Below are positions 1 through 7,944 of a stretch of DNA of 64,000 nt, in pieces. Position 1 is the stretch's first letter; every line of letters begins with the position of its first letter. The translations under genes were made by a program, and so were the position numbers. The stretch is from Brevibacterium antiquum (lineage in GTDB: Bacteria; Actinomycetota; Actinomycetes; Actinomycetales; Brevibacteriaceae): assembly GCF_016107655.1 (NCBI RefSeq), contig NZ_JABASX010000008.1:1-64000 (forward strand), written 5' to 3'. The notes below the pieces were generated by a model. The model saw only the letters and a list, made by a program, of their open reading frames with translations. It was not told the DNA's origin and ran no database searches.

Positions 1-82
1 GCTCGGCTTTGGTCAGCAGGTCGGCCGCGTAGATGCCGGCCGGGCCGGCACCCACAATAGCCACACGGAAGGGACGCGTCAT
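1..82 (-). CDS. Ferredoxin-NADP reductase (FprA-like), N-terminal fragment
   Basis: Only the first 27 codons lie in the window; the gene runs off the left edge. The peptide begins MTRPFRVAIVGAGPAGIYAA, a beta strand followed by the GxGxxG dinucleotide-binding turn (VGAGPAG) that opens FAD-dependent oxidoreductases. The 'MTRPFRVAIVGAGPAGIYAADLL' type of start is typical of actinobacterial FprA-like NADPH-ferredoxin reductases, which move electrons between NADPH and ferredoxin in the cytoplasm. The start is the ATG at 80-82. The family beyond 'FAD-dependent reductase' is inferred from this short fragment. Confidence 0.6.
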   Translation of the reverse strand, partial: MTRPFRVAIVGAGPAGIYAADLLTKAE

Positions 83-221
83 TCTCACACCTCTCTAGTA
101 AGTCATCTCCGATTGTATCGGCAAAGAAGGTCCTCCTAACAAACACGTGACGAAGCTCGCATCCCGACTTTCGGCTTCATCTCAGGCATCAGTCGGAATC
201 GCCAGCTTCCTGTGCGTTGCC

Positions 222-227
222 TAGACT
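222..227 (+). promoter_or_regulatory. -10 box of a probable leaderless promoter for the first rarD
   Basis: TAGACT lies exactly 6 nt before the GTG start at 234, and no Shine-Dalgarno sequence fits between them. A transcript starting 6-7 nt after the box would begin at the start codon itself. Confidence 0.5.
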
Positions 228-233
228 CGGCCT

Positions 234-1154
234 GTGAACGCCTCTGCACTCGAAGAATCTGCCTTCCGACGCGTCGGACTGGGATATGGAACCACTGCCT
301 ACATCGTCTGGGGTCTCATTCCCCTGCTCTTCGCCGCTGCGGCTCCGACGGGCGCGCTCGAGATCGTCGCCCATCGGATCATCTGGTCGCTGATCTTCTG
401 CGCCATCCTCCTCTTCTTCGCCAAGGGCTTTGTCCGCACCTGGTTGGTGATGCGCTCGGGGAAGGTCTTCTGGCTGCTTGCTCTGGCATCCGTGCTCATC
501 GCAGTGAACTGGACAACCTACGTCTACGGCATCGAAACCGGCCGCCTCGTCGAAATCTCGCTTGGCTATTACCTCAACCCGCTCATCTCGATCGGGCTGG
601 GCGTCATCCTCCTCAAGGAGAAGCTGCGCCCGCTGCAGTGGGCCGCGGTGGGCTTCGGAGCGGCAGCAGTGATCGTGGTCGGCATCGGGATCGGCCGCTT
701 TCCCTATCTGGCGCTCACGGTGGCGCTCTCCTTCGGCCTCTACGGCCTGGTGAAGAACAAGGTCGGCGGGAAGGTCGGTGCACTCGAAGGCATGACCGTC
801 GAAACCGCCGTACTCACTTTTCCCAGCCTTGCATTCCTCGCCTACCTCGCTGTGCAGGGCAATGGGACATTTCTCGGATTCGGGCCCTGGCACGTGGCCC
901 TGCTCCTGGCCACAGGACCGCTGACGGCGATCCCGCTCATCCTCTTCGGCGCAGCCGCGAGGCGAATTCCACTGTCCTGGGTGGGAATGCTGCAGTACAT
1001 TGCACCGACGATGCAGTTCATCCTCGGCGTCGCCCTCTTCGGTGAGGCGATGTCGACGACGAGATGGATCGGGTTCCTCATCATCTGGATCGCCGTCATC
1101 CTGCTGTGCACCGACATGGTCCGCCAGAACCGACGACGACCGCATGTGGGCTGA
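234..1154 (+). CDS. rarD: RarD-type EamA/DMT family permease (copy 1)
   Basis: A 306-residue hydrophobic protein of the drug/metabolite transporter superfamily, about ten membrane helices in two EamA halves. The N-terminal segment YGTTAYIVWGLIPLLF, the HRIIWS motif near residue 48 and NWTTYVYGIETGRLVEISLGYYLNPL are hallmarks of RarD. RarD was named in E. coli from a chloramphenicol-sensitivity phenotype; its physiological substrate is unknown. The start is GTG, set by the -10 box 6 nt upstream. A second, closely similar gene follows 52 bp downstream in the same direction, so this is a tandem paralog pair. Family assignment is firm; function is open. Confidence 0.88.
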   Translation: MNASALEESAFRRVGLGYGTTAYIVWGLIPLLFAAAAPTGALEIVAHRIIWSLIFCAILLFFAKGFVRTWLVMRSGKVFWLLALASVLIAVNWTTYVYGIETGRLVEISLGYYLNPLISIGLGVILLKEKLRPLQWAAVGFGAAAVIVVGIGIGRFPYLALTVALSFGLYGLVKNKVGGKVGALEGMTVETAVLTFPSLAFLAYLAVQGNGTFLGFGPWHVALLLATGPLTAIPLILFGAAARRIPLSWVGMLQYIAPTMQFILGVALFGEAMSTTRWIGFLIIWIAVILLCTDMVRQNRRRPHVG

Positions 1155-1194
1155 GTCTCTGTCACCGGTGGTCCCACAGGCTGCTGCGACTCAC

Positions 1195-1200
1195 TAGACT
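1195..1200 (+). promoter_or_regulatory. -10 box of a probable leaderless promoter for the second rarD
   Basis: TAGACT again sits exactly 6 nt before the GTG start at 1207, the same arrangement as in front of the first rarD. This suggests the duplicated gene kept its own promoter. Confidence 0.5.
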
Positions 1201-1206
1201 CTTTAT

Positions 1207-2121
1207 GTGATCGCAGATTCAGCCCCCGATGAGAACGCCTTCCGCCGTGCCGGGCTGATCAACGGACTCTCCGCCTACTTTCTGTGGGGACTCATCCCCC
1301 TGCTCTTCGCTGCGGCAGCCCCGACCGGGGCCGTGGAGCTCGTCTCGCATCGGGTCGTCTGGTCGCTGCTCTTCTGCGCAATCCTGCTGACAGTCACCGG
1401 CGGCTTCAAGCGCACCTGGGTCGTGGTGCGCTCAGGTCGGACCTTCTGGCTTCTCACCCTGGCCTCTGTACTCATCGCGATCAACTGGACGACGTTCATC
1501 TATGGAGTCGAGACGGGCCGCCTCGTCGAGGTGTCACTGGGCTACTACCTCAACCCGCTCATCTCGATCGGCCTTGGCGTGATCTTCCTCGGTGAGAAGC
1601 TGCGTCCGCTGCAGTGGACTGCTGTGGGCTTCGGCCTCATCGCCGTCGTCATCGTCGGCATCGGCCTCGGTCGGATGCCCTACCTCTCATTCACCGTTGC
1701 CATCTCGTTCGGTCTCTACGGACTCGTGAAGAACAAGGTCGGCAATCGGGTCGGAGCTCTCGAAGGCATGACGATCGAGAGTGCCGTGCTGTCCGTGCCC
1801 AGTCTGATCTTCCTCATCGTACTCGGCGCACAGGGTCTCTCCACGTTCACCGGGTTCGGTGCCAGCCACGTCATCATCATCCTCATCACCGGCCCGGCCA
1901 CGGCGATTCCACTCATTCTCTTCAGTGCTGCGGCGAGAAGAATTCCGCTGTCGTGGGTCGGGATGCTGCAGTACATCACCCCGACGATGCAGTTCATCAC
2001 CGGAGTCTTCATCCTCGGTGAGATGATGTCAACGACCCGTTGGATCGGATTCTTCGTCATCTGGATCGCCGTCGTCCTGCTGAGTATCGACATGATCCGC
2101 CAGAGCCGCCGCAGGCTCTAG
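1207..2121 (+). CDS. rarD: RarD-type EamA/DMT family permease (copy 2)
   Basis: A 304-residue paralog of the preceding gene, alignable end to end without large gaps. It shares AYFLWGLIPLLFAAAAPTGA, HRVVWSLLFCAILL, the GRLVE(V)SLGYYLNPLISIGLGV block and the C-terminal RRIPLSWVGMLQYI(T)PTMQF. Divergence is concentrated in the central loop and the helix tips, so the two copies may have different substrates. The expected architecture is again about ten helices in two EamA repeats. The start is GTG. The gene converges with the permease gene that ends 29 bp further on. The substrate is unknown. Confidence 0.88.
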   Translation: MIADSAPDENAFRRAGLINGLSAYFLWGLIPLLFAAAAPTGAVELVSHRVVWSLLFCAILLTVTGGFKRTWVVVRSGRTFWLLTLASVLIAINWTTFIYGVETGRLVEVSLGYYLNPLISIGLGVIFLGEKLRPLQWTAVGFGLIAVVIVGIGLGRMPYLSFTVAISFGLYGLVKNKVGNRVGALEGMTIESAVLSVPSLIFLIVLGAQGLSTFTGFGASHVIIILITGPATAIPLILFSAAARRIPLSWVGMLQYITPTMQFITGVFILGEMMSTTRWIGFFVIWIAVVLLSIDMIRQSRRRL

Positions 2122-2150
2122 CCGCGCCGGCGCCAGCCAGCAGGCCAGCC

Positions 2151-3215
2151 TCAGCCCACGAGCATGAGCACGACCCCGGAGAGCACCCCGCCGAGGGCAA
2201 CAGCACTGCCCATCGCGGTGGTGGTGCGCCAGCCGATGGACTTTCCGACCATCACCATCGACGGGATGCTCAGTGCCGGAAGTGCGATCAGCAGGGCTCC
2301 GGTGACACCCGCACCCACCCCGGCTGCGAGCAGCGCAATGATGATGGGAATCTCGCCCCCGGTCGGGATCACCAGGAGTGTGCCCACAACAGCAGCGATG
2401 AGCACTGCGAGGGCACCGACCTGAGCCTCGAGCCCGTACACTCCCGACAGCCATGGACTGATGAGTCCGATGACGAAGACCAGGGCGAGATGCTCGGGCA
2501 CGAGGATGAGCGTGAATTTCGACAGCGATCGCAGGTAGCGCTGGGGAAGAGACGACAGCCTCGACGGCTCAGGACTCTGCTCGGGAACCGCCTCGGCGCG
2601 CCCCTTGATCCACCGGCCGATGAGCGCGCTGGCACCGACGGCGATGAGGATTCCGAACACAAGTCGGGTGAGAGCGTACTGCCAGGGCAGGACGAGCGCG
2701 AGGAAGATCAGAACTGCGGGGTTGAGGAGCGGATTGCCCACCCAGTAGGCCAAGGCGGCGCTTCGCATCACGCCCGAACTCCGCAGGCCTGCAGCCACCG
2801 GGGCAGCGCAGCAGGTACACATCATCGACGGCAGCGACATCGCCGCGCCGACGAGCGATTGGCTGGTGTGGGTCCGACGATTCATCACTCGCAGCAGCCA
2901 ATCTCGCGGCACCAGCGCATCGATGGCCGCGGCCACCACCAGAGCCACGAGCAGTGCCTTCCACACGGCGATGAAGTACACCAGGGTGAAGTCCCAGGCT
3001 CCGGCCAAGGAGAACGTGTCCCCCGCGGCTTCGAAGAGCGGACTGCCGTCCCAGACAGAAGTCTGGCTCATCGTCCAGGCCTTGTCCCAATAGGGCATCC
3101 ACTTCGACCAGCTCAGGCCGATCAGGAGGAAGATCACGAGCACGCCGAGTCCGACCCAGTCGACCGTGGTCAGTCGCCGTCGACGACCTGCCTCAGCAGT
3201 CGCTTGGCTCGCCAA
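2151..3215 (-). CDS. Permease of the ArsP/YraQ (DUF318) family
   Basis: A 354-residue integral membrane protein. The segment MSLPSMMCTCCAAPVAAGLRS followed by WVGNPLLNPAVLIFLAL is the signature of the PF03773 permease family, which includes the ArsP organoarsenical exporters and YraQ-like proteins. The paired cysteines (CTCC) lie at the start of a membrane segment, and a second half-repeat with GGEIPIIIALLAAG follows, as expected. The TTG start is supported by GAGGA 8 nt upstream. It begins 11 bp after the polyprenyl synthase stop and is probably co-transcribed with it. Whether it exports arsenicals, another metal compound or something else cannot be told. Confidence 0.75.
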   Translation of the reverse strand: MASQATAEAGRRRRLTTVDWVGLGVLVIFLLIGLSWSKWMPYWDKAWTMSQTSVWDGSPLFEAAGDTFSLAGAWDFTLVYFIAVWKALLVALVVAAAIDALVPRDWLLRVMNRRTHTSQSLVGAAMSLPSMMCTCCAAPVAAGLRSSGVMRSAALAYWVGNPLLNPAVLIFLALVLPWQYALTRLVFGILIAVGASALIGRWIKGRAEAVPEQSPEPSRLSSLPQRYLRSLSKFTLILVPEHLALVFVIGLISPWLSGVYGLEAQVGALAVLIAAVVGTLLVIPTGGEIPIIIALLAAGVGAGVTGALLIALPALSIPSMVMVGKSIGWRTTTAMGSAVALGGVLSGVVLMLVG

Positions 3216-3226
3216 GGGTCAGATCC

Positions 3227-4252
3227 TCATGCGGTGCGTGAGACCACCGAATCGGCGAACGCGAACAGGGACTCCTTGACCAGTCCTTCGGGGACAGGAG
3301 CCAGCGCTGCCTTCGCATCCTCGGCCCAGCGGGTCGCTTCGTCGCGTGCACGGGCCGTCACCGGGTGAGCGGCCAGGGCAGCACGAGCGGACTCAAGCGC
3401 TTCGTCGGAGGTCAGATCCGCGTCGAGGAGTTCGACCACCTCGGCGGCGGCTTTGTCACCCTCGGCCGCAGCGGCCCGGACATAGAGCACCGGCAAGGTC
3501 GGAACGCCTTCGCGCAGATCAGTGCCGGGGGTCTTACCCGACACCGAGGAGGCGGCCGTCAGATCGATGATGTCATCGGCGAGCTGGAAGGCGATGCCGA
3601 CACGTTCGCCGAATACCCGCACGGGCTCGGCCAGCGCCTGATCCGCGCGTGAGAACATGACCCCGAACTGCGCCGAGGTGGCGATGAGAGATCCTGTCTT
3701 GTCCGCGAGCACCTGGATGTAGTGATCGATCGCGTCCGCGCCCTCGGGTGGGCCTGCGAATTCGTTGAGTTGGCCCAGGACGAGTCGTTCGAAGGTCTCG
3801 GATTGAACCGTGACGGCATCGGGACCGAGCTTCGCCGTCACTCCCGAAGCCTTCGAGAACAGGAGATCGCCGGTGAGGATGGCCACGGAATTGCCCCACA
3901 CCTCGTGTGCGGCCGGAGCACCTCGGCGAACCGGGGCATCGTCCATCACATCATCGTGATACAGGGAGGCTAAGTGGATGAGTTCCACGGCGACGGCAGC
4001 GTCGATGATCTCCTCTCGATCAGCCTCGCCGAGGCGGGCCGTGAGCAGCAGAAGATTGGGCCGGGCACGCTTGCCACCAGCTGCGAGGAGATGTTTGGAC
4101 GTGGTGTCCGGCAGCTTCCGTGTCTGCGCGGTCACTTCGTAGAGCCTGCGCTCGACGGCTTCCAACTGAGTGGAGATATCCGCCGCGAGCTGGGCATCGG
4201 CACCGATAAAAGTCGCCGGAGAGGCTAGGTGGCTCATGTCCTCGTCATTCAT
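3227..4252 (-). CDS. Long-chain polyprenyl diphosphate synthase (menaquinone side chain)
   Basis: A 341-residue trans-isoprenyl diphosphate synthase. It has the first aspartate-rich motif DDVMD at residues 100-104, GGKRARP near residue 59, and the second motif DDIID at 226-230. These motifs bind Mg and the diphosphates of the allylic primer and isopentenyl diphosphate. It lies directly behind ubiE and menJ, whose products act on the quinone ring and its tail, so the product is most likely the C40-C45 prenyl chain of menaquinone. GrcC1/HepT/IspB-like proteins are the nearest named relatives, but chain length cannot be read from sequence. An alternative ATG at 4237 (Met6) is possible. Confidence 0.88.
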   Translation of the reverse strand: MNDEDMSHLASPATFIGADAQLAADISTQLEAVERRLYEVTAQTRKLPDTTSKHLLAAGGKRARPNLLLLTARLGEADREEIIDAAVAVELIHLASLYHDDVMDDAPVRRGAPAAHEVWGNSVAILTGDLLFSKASGVTAKLGPDAVTVQSETFERLVLGQLNEFAGPPEGADAIDHYIQVLADKTGSLIATSAQFGVMFSRADQALAEPVRVFGERVGIAFQLADDIIDLTAASSVSGKTPGTDLREGVPTLPVLYVRAAAAEGDKAAAEVVELLDADLTSDEALESARAALAAHPVTARARDEATRWAEDAKAALAPVPEGLVKESLFAFADSVVSRTA

Positions 4253-4281
4253 CGTAGTCAGTGTTGTAGTCGCCGGTGAGC

Positions 4282-5583
4282 TCAGGCATTGCTGGTCGCC
4301 GGCACGATTCGGGTGAGAGCTGCAATCACCCGGTCGATGAGATCGGCCTCAGAGACCTTCGGGTCGCGGTAGAGGTTCGCCAGCACTTTCACGACGAACT
4401 CCATCACAACCTCAACACCCATACCGTACTTGATTCCGAACTGCATGAGTGCAGGGTGGCCGATAATGGAGGAGAAAACGCGCCCCAGGGTGAAGTAGCC
4501 GCCCAGGGAATCACCCACAAGCGCGGGGTATTCCTGCAGCTTCTCCCGCATCACGCGCTGCGGGTAGCGGGAATAGGTGGAGATCACCTCGGCGGCCAGT
4601 CGAGCGGACTCAAGGGCATAGTCGATGCCCTCCCCGTTGAAGGGATTGACCATCCCACCCGAATCGCCGACGAGCAGGAGCCCCTTGTGGAAGTGCGGGG
4701 TGCGGTTGAAGGCCATCGGCAGCGCCGCGGATTTGATCGGGCCCAACGAGGTGGACTCGTCGATTCCCCATTCGTGTCCCATATCCGCAATCCACTGCCC
4801 CATCATCGCTCGGAAGTCCACGGAACCGAACTGAGGTGAGGAGTCCAGCAGGCCGGCACCGATGTTGATCGTGCCGTCGCCCAGCGGGAAGAGCCATCCG
4901 TACCCGGGCAGAACCTCGGATTCGCCCGCCGAGTTGCTCGAACGCATCTCGACCCAGCTCTCGATGTAGTCGTCGGCATGCCTCGGCGAGGAATGATAGG
5001 CGCGAACGGCCACACCCATCGGGCGATCGTCGCGCTTCTCCAGGCCCATGGCCACTGCCAGACGTGAGGAGACGCCGTCCGCAGCGATCACGATCGGGGC
5101 GCTGAAATGAGCCTCAGGTCCGACCCGACGGCCTCGGTAATCGGTTCCGGAGGCGTGGATGCCTTTGATCCAGCCATCCTCGCCGACGTCCGGTGACATG
5201 GCTTTGACCTGCTCGAACAGCCTGGCACCGCTGCGCTGAGCGTGGCGGGCGAAGGCCTCGTCCATGCCCATCCGCGGCTTTGTGAGCCCATAGTTCGGAG
5301 TGCCGTCGATATCGGGCCAGTCGATCTCCAAGCGATGCCCACCGCCGATGAGACGCAGGCCTCTGTTCTTGTGCCATCCCTCGGATTCGGGGGTCTCCAT
5401 CCCCAGGAACCCGACTTCCTTGACCGCACGCGGGGTCAGCGCATCGCCGCATATCTTATCCCGAGGGAACCCGGACTTCTCCAGGATGATGACCTCATGG
5501 CCGGCCTGCGCCAGGTAGGTGCCGATGGCCGATCCGGCAGGGCCGGCCCCGACGACGATGACCTCGGCCTCGAAGTTGGTCAT
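4282..5583 (-). CDS. menJ: Menaquinone reductase (geranylgeranyl reductase family)
   Basis: A 433-residue flavoprotein. The N-terminal FAD site VVGAGPAGSAIGTYLAQAG, the DKICGDALTPRAV segment, the adenine-ribose motif IAADGVSSRLA and VGDSGGMVNPFNGEGIDYALES define the geranylgeranyl reductase branch of the PHBH fold. In mycobacteria the ortholog MenJ reduces one double bond of the menaquinone isoprenoid tail. Placement between ubiE (2 bp upstream) and the prenyl synthase (29 bp downstream) fits that role. No signal peptide; membrane-associated use of a lipid substrate is expected. Carotenoid or archaeal-type lipid reductases are less likely given the neighbours. Confidence 0.88.
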   Translation of the reverse strand: MTNFEAEVIVVGAGPAGSAIGTYLAQAGHEVIILEKSGFPRDKICGDALTPRAVKEVGFLGMETPESEGWHKNRGLRLIGGGHRLEIDWPDIDGTPNYGLTKPRMGMDEAFARHAQRSGARLFEQVKAMSPDVGEDGWIKGIHASGTDYRGRRVGPEAHFSAPIVIAADGVSSRLAVAMGLEKRDDRPMGVAVRAYHSSPRHADDYIESWVEMRSSNSAGESEVLPGYGWLFPLGDGTINIGAGLLDSSPQFGSVDFRAMMGQWIADMGHEWGIDESTSLGPIKSAALPMAFNRTPHFHKGLLLVGDSGGMVNPFNGEGIDYALESARLAAEVISTYSRYPQRVMREKLQEYPALVGDSLGGYFTLGRVFSSIIGHPALMQFGIKYGMGVEVVMEFVVKVLANLYRDPKVSEADLIDRVIAALTRIVPATSNA

Positions 5584-5585
5584 GG

Positions 5586-6305
5586 TCAGCGTTCGGCGCC
5601 CGGCTTGAGCGCGCCCGGCTTCAGAGCGTGGTGAACGGCGACGATTCCGCCCGTGAGGTTGCGGTGCTTGACCTGGTCGAAGCCGGCGCCGAGGATCTGC
5701 TGCGCGAATTCGTCCTGGTCAGGCCAGGCACGGATCGATTCGGCCAGGTAGACGTAGGCCTCGGGGTTCGAGGACACGGCTTTGGCCACGGCGGGCAGTG
5801 CCCGCATGAGGTATTCCTTGTAGACGAGGCTGAAGGGGTCGAACGTCGGTGTCGAGAACTCGCAGATGATGAGTCGGCCACCGGGTTTGAGCACGCGCAG
5901 CATCTCTGCCAACGCGGTGTCGACGTCATTGACGTTGCGGATGCCGAAGGAGATGGTGACGACGTCGAAGCTGGCGTCGGAGAACGGCAGATCCATCGCA
6001 TCGGCATAGATGAAGTCGATCGTCGGGTGGCGACGACGCCCCTCGGAGAGCATGCCCTGTGAGATGTCACCGGCGACCACCTCGGCGCCGTGATGGGTGA
6101 ACGTCATCGACGACGTCCCCGTACCGGCCGCGAGATCGAGGACGCGTTCGCCGGGTCCGGCAGCCACGGAGTGCGCAACCGTCCGGCGCCAGGTGCGCGC
6201 CAGACCGAAGGTGAGCACGTCGTTGGTGAGGTCGTAACGGGAGGCGACGTCATCGAACATCGATGCGACATCGTCGGGCTGCTTGTCCAGCTGAGCACGG
6301 TTCAT
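5586..6305 (-). CDS. menG: Demethylmenaquinone methyltransferase
   Basis: A 239-residue class I SAM methyltransferase of the UbiE/MenG family, the last ring-modifying step of menaquinone synthesis. [25 protein letters not shown] and motif [14 protein letters not shown] are family signatures, and [23 protein letters not shown] is the usual C-terminal signature. It is the first gene of an apparent ubiE-menJ-prenyl synthase-permease unit. The C-terminus ends [11 protein letters not shown], produced by a 15-bp in-frame tandem duplication a few codons before the stop. The gene is divergent from menF with a gap of about 126 bp. Confidence 0.92.
   Translation of the reverse strand: MNRAQLDKQPDDVASMFDDVASRYDLTNDVLTFGLARTWRRTVAHSVAAGPGERVLDLAAGTGTSSMTFTHHGAEVVAGDISQGMLSEGRRRHPTIDFIYADAMDLPFSDASFDVVTISFGIRNVNDVDTALAEMLRVLKPGGRLIICEFSTPTFDPFSLVYKEYLMRALPAVAKAVSSNPEAYVYLAESIRAWPDQDEFAQQILGAGFDQVKHRNLTGGIVAVHHALKPGALKPGAER
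5596..5625. repeat. 15-bp in-frame tandem duplication at the 3' end of menG
   Basis: GCGCCCGGCTTGAGC is followed by GCGCCCGGCTTCAGA. In the reverse frame this gives the repeated KPGAL at the C-terminus of the methyltransferase. One of a series of short duplications near gene ends in this window. Confidence 0.8.
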
Positions 6306-6416
6306 GCCACTATTCTCTCAACACCTGATGCCGGGGGCGAATTCGCGGACTCGTTTCCATGCTCTTCACGGTGTGGAACTGGCCACAGTCATCATCGTCG
6401 TGTCGAAATCCTCGAC

Positions 6417-6422
6417 TAGAGT
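6417..6422 (+). promoter_or_regulatory. -10 box of a probable leaderless promoter for menF
   Basis: TAGAGT lies 9 nt before the ATG at 6432 and there is no clear ribosome-binding site in the gap. Confidence 0.4.
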
Positions 6423-6431
6423 GGGCCTGAA

Positions 6432-7796
6432 ATGACTACGACCTTCGATACCTCTGACATCCGCACCGCGCCCCCGCGCCTGCACGTGCGATCTCGCTTC
6501 GTCGACGACGTCGAACCAGGACCCGGATTCCCCTTCGAATCCGGACTGCCAACGACCGTCGAGCAGACGCTGGAGCTTTTGCCCACCTCGGCGTTCTCCT
6601 GCTGGGTCCGCGACACCTCGGGCCTCATCGGCTTCGGTCGCACGCTGCGCATCCGTGCCCGCGGCCGCGACCGCTTCACCGAGCTCTCCGACGCATGGAA
6701 GGCCATCACCAGCGCCGCGACCATCGAGGACGAGGTCGATCTGCTCGGCTCCGGGCTGATGTGCTTCGCCACCGTCGCCTACTCGGGCGAATCGGAGGTC
6801 GATTCCCTTATCCACGTCCCCGAATTCGTGCTCGGACGCCGAGGCGGTCGCGTGTGGATGACGTCGATCATCGCCGAGGGCGCCACCCCCACCCCGCCCG
6901 TGCTGAAGTCCGAACCGCTGCGCCGCGTCACCTCGGCGACGGCCTCCCCCGGTGACCTCGACAGCGATTCCTGGGCGGATCTGGTCGCGAAGGTCTCGCA
7001 TATGCTCACGCCCGTCGGGGACTCCGCCGAGGTGGACGCCTTCGCCGACGATTCCACGCTGCGCAAGATCGTGCTGGCCCGTGATGAGCTTGTCACCACG
7101 GACGATGACATCGACGTCCGGTCCGTGCTCGGTGCACTCAACCGCAGCTACCCCAGTTGCTGGACCTTCGATGTCGCCGGCCTGATCGGTTCCACGCCGG
7201 AGCTGCTCATCGGCGTCGAGAACAACCGGGTGGCCTCGCGCGTGCTCGCGGGCACGTATCGGGTGGAGAGCGACCCGACGGCCGAGATGCCCGCTGCCAG
7301 GAAGCTGTTGAGCGCGCACAAGGACAGCACCGAACATGCCTTCGCGATCGCCTCGCTCCAGCGCAGCCTTGGACTCGTCGCTGATGATGTCACCGTCGAC
7401 GAGCGGCCGCACCTGCTGCCCCTGGCCAACGTCATCCACTCGGCATCTGATGCTTCGGCCCACCTGCCGGAGGACTCGTGCCTCAATGCCCTCGACATCG
7501 CGGCCGCTGTGCATCCGACCGCGGCCGTCGGCGGGTACCCGCAGGCCAGCGCGGTTGCCCACGTGGACGAGTTGGAGCCGCTGGATCGTGGCCGGTATTC
7601 GGGCCCCGTGGGCTGGATGGACGACCGCGGCAACGGTCAGTTCGGAATCGCCCTGCGCTGCGGACAGCTCGAGGACCGCAATCGGATCCGCCTGTTCGCC
7701 GGCGCCGGCATCATGCCCGATTCGGATCCCCTCGCCGAGGTGGCCGAGACCGAAGCCAAATTCGCTCCGATGCGCCGTGCGCTGGGGCTGGAATAG
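6432..7796 (+). CDS. menF: Isochorismate synthase
   Basis: A 454-residue chorismate-utilising enzyme. The conserved C-terminal half contains KIVLARDE (near 214), GSTPELLIG, SRVLAGTYR, HPTAAVGGYP and FGIALRCGQL, which build the Mg-isochorismate site. It converts chorismate to isochorismate, the branch point into menaquinone. Given the surrounding men genes, menaquinone rather than siderophore synthesis is the likely destination. It stands alone on the plus strand, divergent from menG and followed by a hairpin with a T run. A leaderless ATG start is proposed from the -10 box. Confidence 0.88.
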   Translation: MTTTFDTSDIRTAPPRLHVRSRFVDDVEPGPGFPFESGLPTTVEQTLELLPTSAFSCWVRDTSGLIGFGRTLRIRARGRDRFTELSDAWKAITSAATIEDEVDLLGSGLMCFATVAYSGESEVDSLIHVPEFVLGRRGGRVWMTSIIAEGATPTPPVLKSEPLRRVTSATASPGDLDSDSWADLVAKVSHMLTPVGDSAEVDAFADDSTLRKIVLARDELVTTDDDIDVRSVLGALNRSYPSCWTFDVAGLIGSTPELLIGVENNRVASRVLAGTYRVESDPTAEMPAARKLLSAHKDSTEHAFAIASLQRSLGLVADDVTVDERPHLLPLANVIHSASDASAHLPEDSCLNALDIAAAVHPTAAVGGYPQASAVAHVDELEPLDRGRYSGPVGWMDDRGNGQFGIALRCGQLEDRNRIRLFAGAGIMPDSDPLAEVAETEAKFAPMRRALGLE

Positions 7797-7810
7797 GACT
7801 TGGGCTCGAT

Positions 7811-7870
7811 GCCCCTGAGCTGAGCATTACTGCCTGAGCTGAGCCTCGCTGCCCCTGAGCTGAGCCTCGT
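7811..7870. repeat. Three tandem copies of a CCTGAGCTGAGC unit, period about 20 bp
   Basis: CCTGAGCTGAGC occurs three times at about 7814, 7833 and 7854, with shared flanks (CTCGCT / CTCGT) in the second and third copies. The array starts about 15 bp after the menF stop and is non-coding. Confidence 0.8.
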
Positions 7871-7872
7871 AG

Positions 7873-7895
7873 CCTTGACACGTTGTCAAGGTTTT
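7873..7895 (+). terminator. Possible Rho-independent terminator of menF
   Basis: CCTTGAC (7873-7879) pairs perfectly with GTCAAGG (7885-7891) around a five-base loop and is followed by TTTT. The stem is short, so efficiency is uncertain; the palindrome could also be an operator. Confidence 0.5.
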
Positions 7896-7932
7896 CAAGG
7901 CTCGTGTCAGTGGCTGTGTCAGTGGCTCGGCA

Positions 7933-7938
7933 TAGTCT
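7933..7938 (+). promoter_or_regulatory. -10 box of a probable leaderless promoter for the DUF222/HNH gene
   Basis: TAGTCT lies 6 nt before the ATG at 7945, without a ribosome-binding site between. Confidence 0.45.
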
Positions 7939-7944
7939 CTTCAC

